NCBI GenBank assembly: GCA_021205635.1
Contig: JAJPXC010000125.1
Span: 37,779-101,778 of the forward strand
From: Bacteroidales bacterium
Lineage (GTDB): Bacteria; Bacteroidota; Bacteroidia; Bacteroidales; Muribaculaceae
Length of the DNA: 64,000 nt
Reading direction: 5' to 3'
Shown: positions 8,787 to 20,900 of the stretch, piece after piece
Layout of the letters: every line of letters starts with the position of its first letter
How positions within the stretch are numbered: the stretch's first letter is position 1
The notes under the pieces: generated by a model
Told to the model about the DNA's origin: nothing
Database searches by the model: none
What the model saw: the letters and a program-made list of their open reading frames with translations, nothing else
Made by a program: the position numbers and the translations under genes

Positions 8787-9354
8787 ATAATAAACAATAA
8801 TAATGTCAAGGGATTGTTGACCGACATACGGCACTTGCTGCAAGAGGCGCGCGGCCACATTGCGCGCACAATCAACACCACGCTTGTAAACACCTACTGG
8901 CAAGTGGGCAGGCATATTGTGGAGTATGAGCAGGGCGGCAATGCACGTGCCGAGTACAGCAAGGGCGTGATAAACTATCTGGCTGAACATCTGAAACGGG
9001 AGTTCGGAGCCGGTTTCAACGCTACGAATCTTAGACTCATGCGCCGTCTATTCCTCTTCTTCCCAAATCAACGGACACTGTCCGTTAAATTGAGTTGGAG
9101 CCACTATAATTATCTGTTGAAGATAGAGAATAAGACCGCCAGAGATTACTATATGTCTGAATGTGAGGCCTGTGGGTGGAGCACGCGCCAACTTGAAAGG
9201 CAGATAAACACGAATTGGGATTGTGTTGTGCGCGGAGAAGAGCGATACGATGGTGCGCTACACGCTGCCCGAGGGGCAGGCCCAAATCTTTGCCGCGCAG
9301 TATATGACGTATATGCCCAGCAAGGAGGAACTCACCGCACTGCTTACGGAATAA
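8778..9354 (+). pseudogene. DUF1016 (YhcG-type) PD-(D/E)XK nuclease, internally deleted
   Basis: The N-terminal DUF1016 helical domain is intact: LLTDIRHLLQEARGHIART...NTYWQVGRHIVEYEQGG and GWSTRQLERQIN. At about 9215-9220 the sequence jumps, with a change of frame, to the family's extreme C-terminus: IVLCAEKSDTMVRYTLPEG and QIFAAQYMTYMPSKEEL, ending at TAA 9352-9354. The intervening catalytic nuclease core, roughly 100 or more residues in relatives, is gone. In the original frame translation would run into the hsdS start and end at 9392. DUF1016 genes are frequent passengers of type I restriction operons; this one should be inactive as a nuclease. The start is the ATG inside the junction repeat (MEE...); a GTG at 8730 in the same frame is unlikely. 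Confidence 0.8.
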
Positions 9355-9373
9355 ATTCTCATTTATGGAAGAG
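9352..9373 (+). repeat. Junction repeat copy 2 (at the hsdS start)
   Basis: TAAATTCTCATTTATGGAAG followed by AG. The TAA is the stop of the DUF1016 remnant and the ATG is the hsdS start. Confidence 0.9.
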
Positions 9374-10480
9374 TGGAAAAAATATAAGTTAGGTGACGTG
9401 CTAACAATAAAGTATGGCAAGGATCACAAAACCCTTGGCAATGGCGACATACCTGTTTATGGCAGTGGCGGTGTAATGCGTTATGCCGATAGGCAATTAT
9501 ATGATGGTCCAAGCATATTAATACCTCGCAAAGGTAGTTTGAACAATATAATGTATACAGACAAGCCTTTTTGGACAGTTGATACAATGTTTTGGACTAT
9601 CGTTAAAACAGAAATTGCCAATCCCAAATATCTGTATTACTCTATTTGCAAATATGATTTTGCAAGTATGAATGTTGGCACGGCAATTCCAAGCCTGACT
9701 GTTCCTGTAATAGAGGAAATTTCAGTTACTTTGCCAAGTATTGACGTGCAAAAGCATATTGTTGACATACTTTCTTCCCTCGATGCCAAGATAGAGTTGA
9801 ACCGGCGGATAAACGATAATTTAGAGGCGCAGGCGCAAGCCCTGTTCCGCTCCTGGTTCGTCGATTTCGAACCGTGGGGAGGCGTGATGCCAGAGGATTG
9901 GACTATTCAATGCCTTTCGGATATTGCAGTCTATCAGAATGGGTTAGCTATGCAGAAGTTCCCTTCCGAGCAAGAAGATGATCGTCTTCCCGTGCTTAAA
10001 ATCAAAGAATTAGGACAAGGATTTTGTGACTCAAACTCGGATACGTGTTCTGAGCAGCTAATCGGCCAGAAATTCATCGTCAATGACGGTGATGTCGTTT
10101 TCTCGTGGTCCGGCACTCTTATGGTGAAAATTTGGGTTGGAGGCAAATGTGGCCTAAATCAACATCTTTTTAAGGTTACTTCTGACACCTTCCCCAAGTG
10201 GTTATATTTTCTCTGGACGCAATATCATAATGACAGCTTTATTCGCATCGCCAAAGATAAAGCCGTGACAATGGGACATATAAAGAGAGGGGAATTAGAG
10301 AAGGCAAAAGTCTTTGTCCCCTCTAGGGATGCCATGAGTCAGGCCAACGATGTGTTTGCTCCTCTAATTAACGCCTCGATTAATCTGCGACAAGAAAATC
10401 GTCAACTTATTTCTCTCCGGGACACGTTGCTTCCCCGCCTAATGTCGGGCGAGCTTAAAATCAGTCAAACAGACCGCTAA
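9365..10480 (+). CDS. hsdS: Type I restriction-modification system specificity subunit S
   Basis: DNA-recognition subunit: two target recognition domains each read half of a bipartite site and are joined by conserved helical spacers. 371 residues. TRD1 starts MEEWKKYKLGDVLTI; central spacer SSLDAKIELNRRINDNLEAQAQALFRSWFVDFEP; TRD2 begins after PEDWTIQCLSDIA; distal spacer LRQENRQLISLRDTLLPRLMSGEL. Both halves appear complete. TRD1 is clearly more AT-rich than hsdM and hsdR, typical of horizontally exchanged specificity domains. The start and stop codons are both embedded in the repeated junction block. No recombinase gene or inverted hsdS copy is nearby. Confidence 0.95.
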   Translation: MEEWKKYKLGDVLTIKYGKDHKTLGNGDIPVYGSGGVMRYADRQLYDGPSILIPRKGSLNNIMYTDKPFWTVDTMFWTIVKTEIANPKYLYYSICKYDFASMNVGTAIPSLTVPVIEEISVTLPSIDVQKHIVDILSSLDAKIELNRRINDNLEAQAQALFRSWFVDFEPWGGVMPEDWTIQCLSDIAVYQNGLAMQKFPSEQEDDRLPVLKIKELGQGFCDSNSDTCSEQLIGQKFIVNDGDVVFSWSGTLMVKIWVGGKCGLNQHLFKVTSDTFPKWLYFLWTQYHNDSFIRIAKDKAVTMGHIKRGELEKAKVFVPSRDAMSQANDVFAPLINASINLRQENRQLISLRDTLLPRLMSGELKISQTDR

Positions 10481-10499
10481 ATTCTCATTTATGGAAGAG
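10474..10499 (+). repeat. Junction repeat copy 3 (between hsdS and the Fic gene)
   Basis: Identical over 26 bases to copy 1; contains CTAAATTCTCATTTATGG. The TAA ends hsdS and the ATG starts the Fic gene. Confidence 0.9.
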
Positions 10500-11369
10500 C
10501 ATCCGCATAAGATTTCAATCAGGTTTTTCAACAACCAAGAGGTGAGAGCAGCTTGGGATGAGGAGGGACAGCGTTGGCTGTTCTCTGTGGTTGACGTTAT
10601 TGCTGTGCTAACCCGCAGCAAAAATCCTCGAAACTACTGGAAGTTCCTTAAAAACAAGTTGAAGAAAGAGAACCATGAGTTGGTTAGTGCCACTAACCAA
10701 CTGAAGATGACGGCGGCCGATGGCAAGCGCTATCTTACTGATTGTCTGTCTCAAAGCGAGATGCTTAAATTGATCGATGTCACTCCAAGCAAGTATGCGG
10801 TGGCTTTTGCCAAGTGGCTCATCACAGGTGAGAATCAGCTCGACAGCAAGAGTCGCGACAAGGCTTATCAGCTGTGGGATAGCAGTCTGTTGGCGTCCAT
10901 TGAGGTGGGGACGACGCGCGGGTTGCAGCAAATACACGCTTATATCTTTGGCGGTTTGTATGACTTCGCTGGGAAAATACGGCAGAAAAACATCGCCAAG
11001 GGGGGCTTCCAGTTCGCCGTGTCGCAGTTCTTAGGGCAAACGCTCGCTCTGATTGAGAAGATGCCAGAAAGCACGCTTAATGAGATCGTTGAGAAGTACG
11101 TCGAGATGAATATCGCCCACCCCTTCATGGAGGGAAATGGTCGCAGCACCCGCATATGGCTCGACCTGATGTTGAAACGTTCGCTGAAGCGCTGCGTCGA
11201 CTGGAGCCAAATTGACAAGCAGGAATATATGGAGGCGATGCGAGAGAGTCCCATTAACGACGCCAAAATCAAGGCGTTGATCGCGGGGGCGTTGACCGAC
11301 CGCATCAACGATCGTGAAATGTTCATGAAAGGGATCGACTATTCCTATTATTACGAGCAAAACGACTAA
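10491..11369 (+). CDS. Class III Fic AMP-transferase with an N-terminal BRO-N-like domain
   Basis: Predicted protein AMPylase. The catalytic Fic motif HPFMEGNGRSTR starts at H210, preceded by the flap region GLQQIHAYIFGGLYDFAGKIR and KYVEMNIA. Residues about 130-292 resemble Neisseria meningitidis NmFic, including the C-terminal autoinhibitory helix; the motif here is SYYYEQ (S285 to Q290), where the (S/T)xxxE(G/N) rule expects G or N last. Known class III Fic enzymes AMPylate targets such as DNA gyrase and are held off by this helix and by oligomerisation. Residues 1-115 (RWLFSVVDVIAVL...NYWKFLKNKL) look like a BRO-N/antirepressor-type domain, an addition to the small NmFic form. The gene lies inside the restriction operon and starts in the repeated MEE junction block. 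Target and role are inference. Confidence 0.88.
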   Translation: MEEHPHKISIRFFNNQEVRAAWDEEGQRWLFSVVDVIAVLTRSKNPRNYWKFLKNKLKKENHELVSATNQLKMTAADGKRYLTDCLSQSEMLKLIDVTPSKYAVAFAKWLITGENQLDSKSRDKAYQLWDSSLLASIEVGTTRGLQQIHAYIFGGLYDFAGKIRQKNIAKGGFQFAVSQFLGQTLALIEKMPESTLNEIVEKYVEMNIAHPFMEGNGRSTRIWLDLMLKRSLKRCVDWSQIDKQEYMEAMRESPINDAKIKALIAGALTDRINDREMFMKGIDYSYYYEQND

Positions 11370-11374
11370 TTGTC

Positions 11375-11431
11375 ATGGAAAAGTGGAAAGAAGATGGCAA
11401 ATGCTTAAATCACACTTTTAAACGAGCTTAG
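11375..11431 (+). pseudogene. 18-codon hsdS-start remnant (junction repeat copy 4, degenerate)
   Basis: ATG-GAA-AAG-TGG-AAA encodes MEKWKEDGKCLN and so on to a TAG at 11429-11431, four bases before hsdR. MEKWKE parallels the hsdS start MEEWKK, and TAATTGTC before the ATG resembles the junction block TAAATTCTCATTT. Most likely the residue of another hsdS beginning; a short leader peptide coupled to hsdR is an alternative. Confidence 0.5.
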
Positions 11432-11434
11432 ACG

Positions 11435-14551
<3,117 letters not shown>

Positions 14552-14572
14552 GTTACCGAATATCAATAAACG

Positions 14573-14701
14573 CAGGGTGGTGATCAGTTTGGCGGTGGCA
14601 CCAAGAAGTTGCCCTGGAACGAAGGCCCCGACACCCTTACTATCGCCAAGCAAAAAGCCGATGCCGGCTTCGAGATCACGCAGAAACTGGGAAACGAGTG
14701 A
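14573..14701 (+). pseudogene. Fragment of a second xylose isomerase gene
   Basis: Starting 21 bases after the hsdR stop, the frame [17 protein letters not shown] and onward to QKLGNE-stop matches codons 56-94 of xylA at 4196-5506. By hand count 35 of 39 residues and about 99 of 117 bases agree, and most base changes are third-position, so the source was once a translated paralogue. Neither end of a gene is present. It suggests that the island was inserted beside, or recombined at, a duplicated or foreign xylA. Confidence 0.85.
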
Positions 14702-14735
14702 TGGCGCCCCGGGGTTTAACCCCCGAGACGCCATC
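14700..14735. terminator. Hairpin between convergent hsdR and secreted-protein genes
   Basis: GATGGCG (14700-14706) pairs with CGCCATC (14729-14735), and inside it GGGGTT pairs with AACCCC. It lies downstream of hsdR and of the minus-strand operon. No U-tract. Confidence 0.5.
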
Positions 14736-14801
14736 TCGTCTATCACATCAATTAACGGGTTTGCTAATTACGTATCGCCTTTTCAGGCAGAGGGAACAAT
14801 C

Positions 14802-17800
14802 TTATTTCACGAGGATCTTGGAGGATTGGCCAGTGGCATCTACCGAGATGTAGATGTTGCCGGCTGCGGGCTTCTCCACGCGGCGGCCTTGGAGGTCGTA
14901 AACCACGGCGCCCTCAGCGGCGAGCTGGTCGGCCGAGATGGAAATCACGCTGTCGCCGATAGAGGTGAGGTGGATGTCGAGGTACTGCGACTGCTCGTCA
15001 ACCTTGACGGGGGTAGCGTGGGTATAAGCCTCATAGCCCTCGGCGGATACAGTGACGGTGTACTCAAGAGTAGGCTGATAGATGTCGGCGCTGAATTGGC
15101 CATACTCGTCGGTGGTGGCGGTGTAGATCACGTCGCCCGAGGTGATGGTGACGGTAGCGCCGGCGATGGGAGCGTCGGTTTTGTCGGTAACAGTACCGTA
15201 AACGCTGTTGAGGTCAATCTCATAGTAGAATACGGTGACGGGCAGCGACGCGGCCACGCGGGTGTACTTGCCGTAGTACTCATCCCAGCCCACAACGGCA
15301 TAGGAGGGCATCGAGGTGTCGAATTGCAGGTACATCGAGCGGCAGCCGTAGGTGGAGGTGGTGGTGCCGTTGGCGGTCCACGATGCGCTCTCGAAGTCGA
15401 GGTTCAGCGCAAGGTCGTTGCCGTCGTATACATAACCCTCGGTGAAAGGCATGTACAGTATCTCGCGGGCTGCCTTCTCCTCGTCGAGAATCTCGGTGAG
15501 AGTCATGGCATCGGCCAGGGTAGCGCCCTCGGTGAAGTCGAGAGGATGGTTGGTGTAACTCTGCGAGGCGTTGATGTCATCGCCGCTGAAGGTAGCTTGG
15601 TCGGTCAACGACATGGCCTTGATGGTCACCTTGCCGTCATATTCCTCCTTAGCGTAGTGGGAGGGATCGTTGTAGCCCATGTAGGCCAAGCCCACGATCT
15701 TCAAGCCGGGGTTCACGCCATATTTTGCCAGATAGGAAGCAGGGTAAACATTCTGTGCGATAGCCTTGCCGTGGTAGATGTCGATACCGGGAATCGAGGT
15801 CTTGTAGTAGCTTGCATAGGCCTGATCAGCGGAACCTTCACCCACAACTATGGATCCAAGGGCCGATTCGGGCTGCACGGTGTAGGTGACTACAGGGGTG
15901 GTCAAGTCAACCACGTCGCCCTTCTTCCACTCCATGTACACATCGATGTCCTCGGCGGCATGGGGAGTGTAGGCGAACTCGAATGTAACGGACGAAGCGG
16001 CGTCGATGTCAATGCTCTCGGCGGTGGCGACAACCTCGTTGTTAACGTAAAGCGAAGCGGTGTAGCCAGCGGCCTCCTGGGCGGCGCCAAGGTTGCGCAC
16101 GGTCATCGAGGCGTTGAACTTGTTGTTGACGGTAGCCGATTTGGGCAAGTCGTAGGAAGAGATAAGCAGGTCGTCCTCCACCTCGACGGTCGGGGGCAAG
16201 AACAGGTCGTCGATCGACACGTACTGCCCCTCAAACTTCAACCAATACTCGCCACCGGGCACTTCCACGGTGATGGTCTTGGGCGAGGAGTCGAGCGAGC
16301 CGTCAAGGTAAGCCGTATTGATGAAATCGGCCTGATAGGAGGAGTAAGTGGTGCTGTAGCAGGTGAGCATCTCCCAGTTGAGGCGGTCGGTGGAGTAGTA
16401 AACGGCGATACCGTGCTTGCTGTAGGTGCTCTGGGCGGCGCACTTGAAGGTGATTTCGTCGTAGTCGCCGTCGACCTTCACCTTCGGGGTGATGAAGTAG
16501 TTGGAAGCCGACGATGAGGAGTGTTTCAGCACTTGCGAGCCGAAGTAGTAGGTGTCGGATTGTACTGACCAGTTGGTGTTGTCCTCAAAAATCCAAGAGC
16601 CGGTGGGCAGCGAGCCTACCGTGTAGCTCTCGAAGTCCTCAAAGAGGCGCGAGGGATCGGGAACAGTAGCGGTGTAGCTAACGGGGATGGTGCCCATCTC
16701 CTCTACCACAAACTCAACGTCGCCAGTGACGGTGCCACCCACTTCGGGAACGGTCAACGTGAAGGTGATGTTCTTGGAGTAAGGCGAGCTTTGCTGGGTG
16801 TAGACAGTGAAGGGGAACGTGCAGTCAACAGCGATGTTCTCGGGGAGATCGGCGCCATCCTTGCCCTGAATGCCGGTAACCACGAGGTCACGTCCACCAC
16901 CATTCTTCAGCACGATAGTCTTGGAGGCCGAGCCGCCAGCCTTGACCATACCGAAGTCGATGGGCGAGGTCTTGTAGTCGCCCGAGCCGCTGGTAGGGTT
17001 GAGGTAGTAGCAGAAGGTGTAGTCGTAGAGGTTGATGTACACGCTGCCGGTATAGCTCGAGCCAGTGGCTGTCTCCTTTACGGTGAGGGAATGTTGGGCA
17101 CCCCCGTCGATGCTTGCTCCCGACTCCTCAAAGACACTCTTGTTGAACGAGAAGGGCACGTTGTAGAAGTAGGTGGATGCTCCGGTGGCAAATTCCGAGT
17201 CGATGTAGTAGGTTTCACCCAATTGCACGCCGCCTGCCGTGTTGTCAAACACTTGGATACCGATCTCGTTGGCCTCGTTGTTGTAGTCACCCTTGTTCAT
17301 GAGTTGAATGGTGAGCGACATAGCGCCGTTGCCCTCAGCGTCAAGGAAGACGTTGGACGAGTAGCTCGAGTGGTAACAGGAGTTGATGGAGATGCTCTCC
17401 ACTGCCTCGGTGGGAGTGTAGGTGAAGTTGGCGAGGGCGCCAGCGCTCACCAAGAAGGCAATGGGAGTTTCCTCGTCGATGGTGGCCGTGAAGTCGTAGT
17501 AGGTGTAAGTGGAGGCGCAGTCGGCCGAGGTTACCTCTGTGATAAGGTCGCCGATAGTCCAGTTGCCTTGATCATCCTTGGAGGCTTTCAGAATCTTGAG
17601 ATAGCCATTGGTGGCGTCATACTTCTGGAAGCTGAAGGAGATGTCGCCCGAGAAATTCATGCTACCCGTCACGAGATAGTTCTCCGAGCCCTCGGTTTGC
17701 GAGGAGTAGGTGTAGATGTAGTTGGTGTTGTTCCACGAGGAGTTGGTGGAATACAATGTGGGAGATCCGCTACCAACGTACTCCCAGTCGCCAGTGGCTG

Positions 17801-17924
17801 AGTAGCCCACATAGGCGGTGAAGTCGATTGTCTTGGTTGACAAGTCGGCCACAGTTTTGGCCTGAGCTGCGGGAGCCAAGATGGCAGCCGCGGCCAAGCC
17901 GAGATTAACAATTAACTTTTTCAT
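14802..17924 (-). CDS. Large secreted multidomain surface protein (choice-of-anchor, CARDB and carboxypeptidase-regulatory-like domains)
   Basis: 1040 residues with a clear signal peptide (MKKLIVNLGLAAAAILAPAAQA). Predicted order: N-terminal beta domains of unknown type; an ASH/HYDIN-like segment around 320-410 (IDFGMVKAGGSASKTIVLKNGG); a choice-of-anchor J/cleaved-adhesin-like domain from LFEDFESYTVG to YVSIDDLFL; a CARDB-like segment (SATVNNKFNASMTVRNLGAA); and a carboxypeptidase-regulatory-like Ig domain (VYGTVTDKTDAPIAGATVTI). It ends with VVYDLQGRRVEKPAAGNIYI, a C-terminal signature shared with other secreted proteins in this window and resembling type IX sorting tails. Last gene of the six-gene minus-strand cluster, 38 bp after its upstream neighbour. 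Probably a cell-surface binding protein; no catalytic motif recognised. Confidence 0.8.
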   Translation of the reverse strand: MKKLIVNLGLAAAAILAPAAQAKTVADLSTKTIDFTAYVGYSATGDWEYVGSGSPTLYSTNSSWNNTNYIYTYSSQTEGSENYLVTGSMNFSGDISFSFQKYDATNGYLKILKASKDDQGNWTIGDLITEVTSADCASTYTYYDFTATIDEETPIAFLVSAGALANFTYTPTEAVESISINSCYHSSYSSNVFLDAEGNGAMSLTIQLMNKGDYNNEANEIGIQVFDNTAGGVQLGETYYIDSEFATGASTYFYNVPFSFNKSVFEESGASIDGGAQHSLTVKETATGSSYTGSVYINLYDYTFCYYLNPTSGSGDYKTSPIDFGMVKAGGSASKTIVLKNGGGRDLVVTGIQGKDGADLPENIAVDCTFPFTVYTQQSSPYSKNITFTLTVPEVGGTVTGDVEFVVEEMGTIPVSYTATVPDPSRLFEDFESYTVGSLPTGSWIFEDNTNWSVQSDTYYFGSQVLKHSSSSASNYFITPKVKVDGDYDEITFKCAAQSTYSKHGIAVYYSTDRLNWEMLTCYSTTYSSYQADFINTAYLDGSLDSSPKTITVEVPGGEYWLKFEGQYVSIDDLFLPPTVEVEDDLLISSYDLPKSATVNNKFNASMTVRNLGAAQEAAGYTASLYVNNEVVATAESIDIDAASSVTFEFAYTPHAAEDIDVYMEWKKGDVVDLTTPVVTYTVQPESALGSIVVGEGSADQAYASYYKTSIPGIDIYHGKAIAQNVYPASYLAKYGVNPGLKIVGLAYMGYNDPSHYAKEEYDGKVTIKAMSLTDQATFSGDDINASQSYTNHPLDFTEGATLADAMTLTEILDEEKAAREILYMPFTEGYVYDGNDLALNLDFESASWTANGTTTSTYGCRSMYLQFDTSMPSYAVVGWDEYYGKYTRVAASLPVTVFYYEIDLNSVYGTVTDKTDAPIAGATVTITSGDVIYTATTDEYGQFSADIYQPTLEYTVTVSAEGYEAYTHATPVKVDEQSQYLDIHLTSIGDSVISISADQLAAEGAVVYDLQGRRVEKPAAGNIYISVDATGQSSKILVK

Positions 17925-17962
17925 AAAAATTGGTTTTATTAGGGTAAATTACAAGTGACATA

Positions 17963-20900
17963 TTATTGTATGGCGACCTTGCGGTTGTTGATGATGTAGA
18001 AGCCAGGGGAGAGCTTGGGGAGCTGCATGAGCTTGGAGCCAAGGCAGCGGCCGTCGAGTGAGTAAATCGTGTAGGGATAGTCGAGGCTGTCAACTGTCAC
18101 GGATCCTACGCCCGCTGGATCGGTGTCAAGCACTACCGAGTTGACGGCTGCCGACTCGCCTTCGGGGTAAACCACCGTAAGCTGATATGTGTAGACGCCG
18201 ATCTCCGAGGGGCTGCCCTTGTAGCTTGTGGTGCCGGTGGGCAGTTCGGCCAGCAATTGACCGTCACGCCACAAGCGGTAACCCGTTGGGTAGGTGACGC
18301 CCTGGTAGTAGGTGATCTGGTCGAGCATGAAGGCGAAGTTGTTCACCGAGGTGACGTGGATGGCGAAATACTTGGCGCCCTCGGGGAGAGCGGCGGTGTA
18401 CTCGGCCCACGTGCCCGTGGTCTCCTGCTCCTCTACCAGCACTTGGAAGGAGGAGATGGCAGTGTCGGTGGTCGAGTAAAGCACCTCAAACGTCTCGTTG
18501 CCCCACGTGGTGGTGAAGCTCTTGGCGAAGAATGAAATCGTCTGCGCCACGCCCGAAAGCTCAGGCGAGATCAACCAGTCGTCGGCGGGGATGGCCACAT
18601 AGTTGGTGGTGTCGTATTCGGGGTTGAACGATACGAGGCACTTGTCGCCGTTGTAAGGCAACACCGATTCATCGAGCCCCGCGCCGTCCACGTCCTCCAG
18701 GCAGCTCGGTGCCCACAGCTGGAAGGCCATGGGGGAGTTGCCTCCCGGAACGATCGCGTTGCCGTCGTCATCGTAGACGAAATAGGTGGTGGCTTGGTCG
18801 CCGTCGTAGGTGGTCCACGGGGCGAACGAGTCGATTACCCACGGATCGTAGCTCTCAAACGACTCAACCTGCTTGGAGGCGGAAGATATGGGCGACTGCC
18901 ACGTCAACTGCACGTCGTAATCCTCGGTAAGCTCGCCGTAAAGCTTGGCTCCGGCAAGCGATGAGGCGATAATCTGCACAGGCGTGAATATGGTGTTATC
19001 CTCATCGACCTCGTCCATCGTGTAGACGATTTCAGCCTTTATAGCGGTGCTTTCGGGGTCGATACCGGCGATTACCACGGTGCCGGTGATGTCGGTTGCA
19101 AGGAATGCTTTCAGGTCGATATTCTCAACGGTGGCGGCCAAGCGGTCGCCCACATAGAAGTTGATTTTGGCCCCCGTGACATCGTTCAATCCCTGATTCT
19201 CGATGGTGACAGTGACGTTGACCGATTGGCCCGTGTGTACCGATTCCTGTGAGGAGATAGACATGGCGGCGAGGTTGCAATCGTGCATGTCGTAGACGCG
19301 GATGTTGTCGATCATCGTCTGGGCCGAGAGGTCGTCGCTGGAGGTGTTGCGCACGCCCACCAATGAATAGTGGCTGTCGGCGTAAGGGGTAAGGTCGACG
19401 GCAGTCGTCTGCCACTGAGAGGTAGGCGTAACCTCGGTGCCGGGAACGTCGGTGTACTGATGGAAGTCGGGGTTGACCACCACGTTCACCTTGTTCTTCG
19501 AAGAGCCTTTGTAATTATACACTATGTAGGGGCGCTTGGCTGTGGAAAGGTCGATCTTGCCCGATAGGAGCATGGAGTTGCCCCCGGCGACGGTGGTGGA
19601 GAAGACGAATGTGCCGTCATCGTCGTAGCCGTCGGAGGAGAAGCCCCCCTTATTGCCGTCGGAGTAGGTCCACCAATACAGGTCGCCCAATGCGGCCCCG
19701 GGGAACGATTCGCGCAAGGGGAGATCGTAGGGGGTACCCATAAGGTAGGGAGCGGAGGAAACTATAGTGGACTCGCCTCCCGAGGAGGTCTGGGAGATGC
19801 CCCAGTAGATGAATTCCTGGTTGGGCTGGTAGTAGTCGTCAAGAGTGAGGTTCACTTGGTTGGACTTCAATCCGGTCATCCAAGGCTCGTAGGAATAGCG
19901 GCCGATTTTGTACACCGAGTGAGTCAAGGCGCTTTGGTCGACATAGCCGCCATTCACGCCCTCCGAGGCAAGGGGCCAAAGCAGGGTGACGGTGCCATTG
20001 AAATTGTCAATCAGGGCACGCTGCAGAGCGTAATCCGAAGGCCATTTGGGCACGTCAATGCCCGTATACACCTTCACCGAAGCGGCGTCGCCGTTGCCGT
20101 GCTCATTGCAAGCATAAATGATATAGGTGTGCATCCCTTGGGCCATTCCCTCATCGCTCACTGAGCAGTGCTGGCCGGGTGTAACGTCAACCAAGGTTTC
20201 AACCAATTGTCCGTCGCGGTAAACCTCTACCTTGGAGATAGATGCGAGGTTCTCGCCGCCGAACGTCAAGGTGGGCGCGTCAAATTCAACGGTAGCGGTC
20301 AAGGCTCCCTTCTCGCCAGGGGTTCCGACGAGGTTGGTGGAAGCCGCGGGGGAGTCGGCGGTAGCTCCAGCCACCATCTGCACGCTGCCAAGGTGAAGTA
20401 CAACGCCGTTAATGGGGGTGATACAGTGGATACCTACCTTATAGGTATCGGTAGTTGGGGCGGTGAATGTGCCTGTGAGAGTTTGGTAATCACCCTCCTC
20501 CACGGTAAGCTCGGTGGAGGGGATAATCTCGAATGTCCAAGCGGAGGGGTCGCTCTCAGTGCCCATCTTCACCTCCAAGGTTTCGGGGAAGTAGTTGGTG
20601 GCGTTGTAGGCGGTCATGGTGAACGTGTACTGGCGTCCCTCCTCGAGGTCCATAGCGCCCGACAGGAGCCAATCGTCGTTGACTAGATTGGTGTAGGTGG
20701 GACACTGCACGTCGGTACTGTATGTCCACGTCATGCCGTCGTTGTTGGCATCGATAATGGTCCACGAGTTGAGGCAACCGTCGAAACTGAGGTCGTCGTT
20801 CCAGGGAAAGTCGAGCTTGGAGCCGAGTGTGAGCACGCGGGATTTGGTGGCAGCCGACTCAGCGTCGCCGTACACCTGCGTTACTTCGTAATAGAAGGTT

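Noticed and set aside
9365..10480. Possible invertible hsdS shufflon
   Set aside because: The repeats at the junctions are direct, not inverted; there is no second hsdS in reverse orientation and no recombinase gene nearby.
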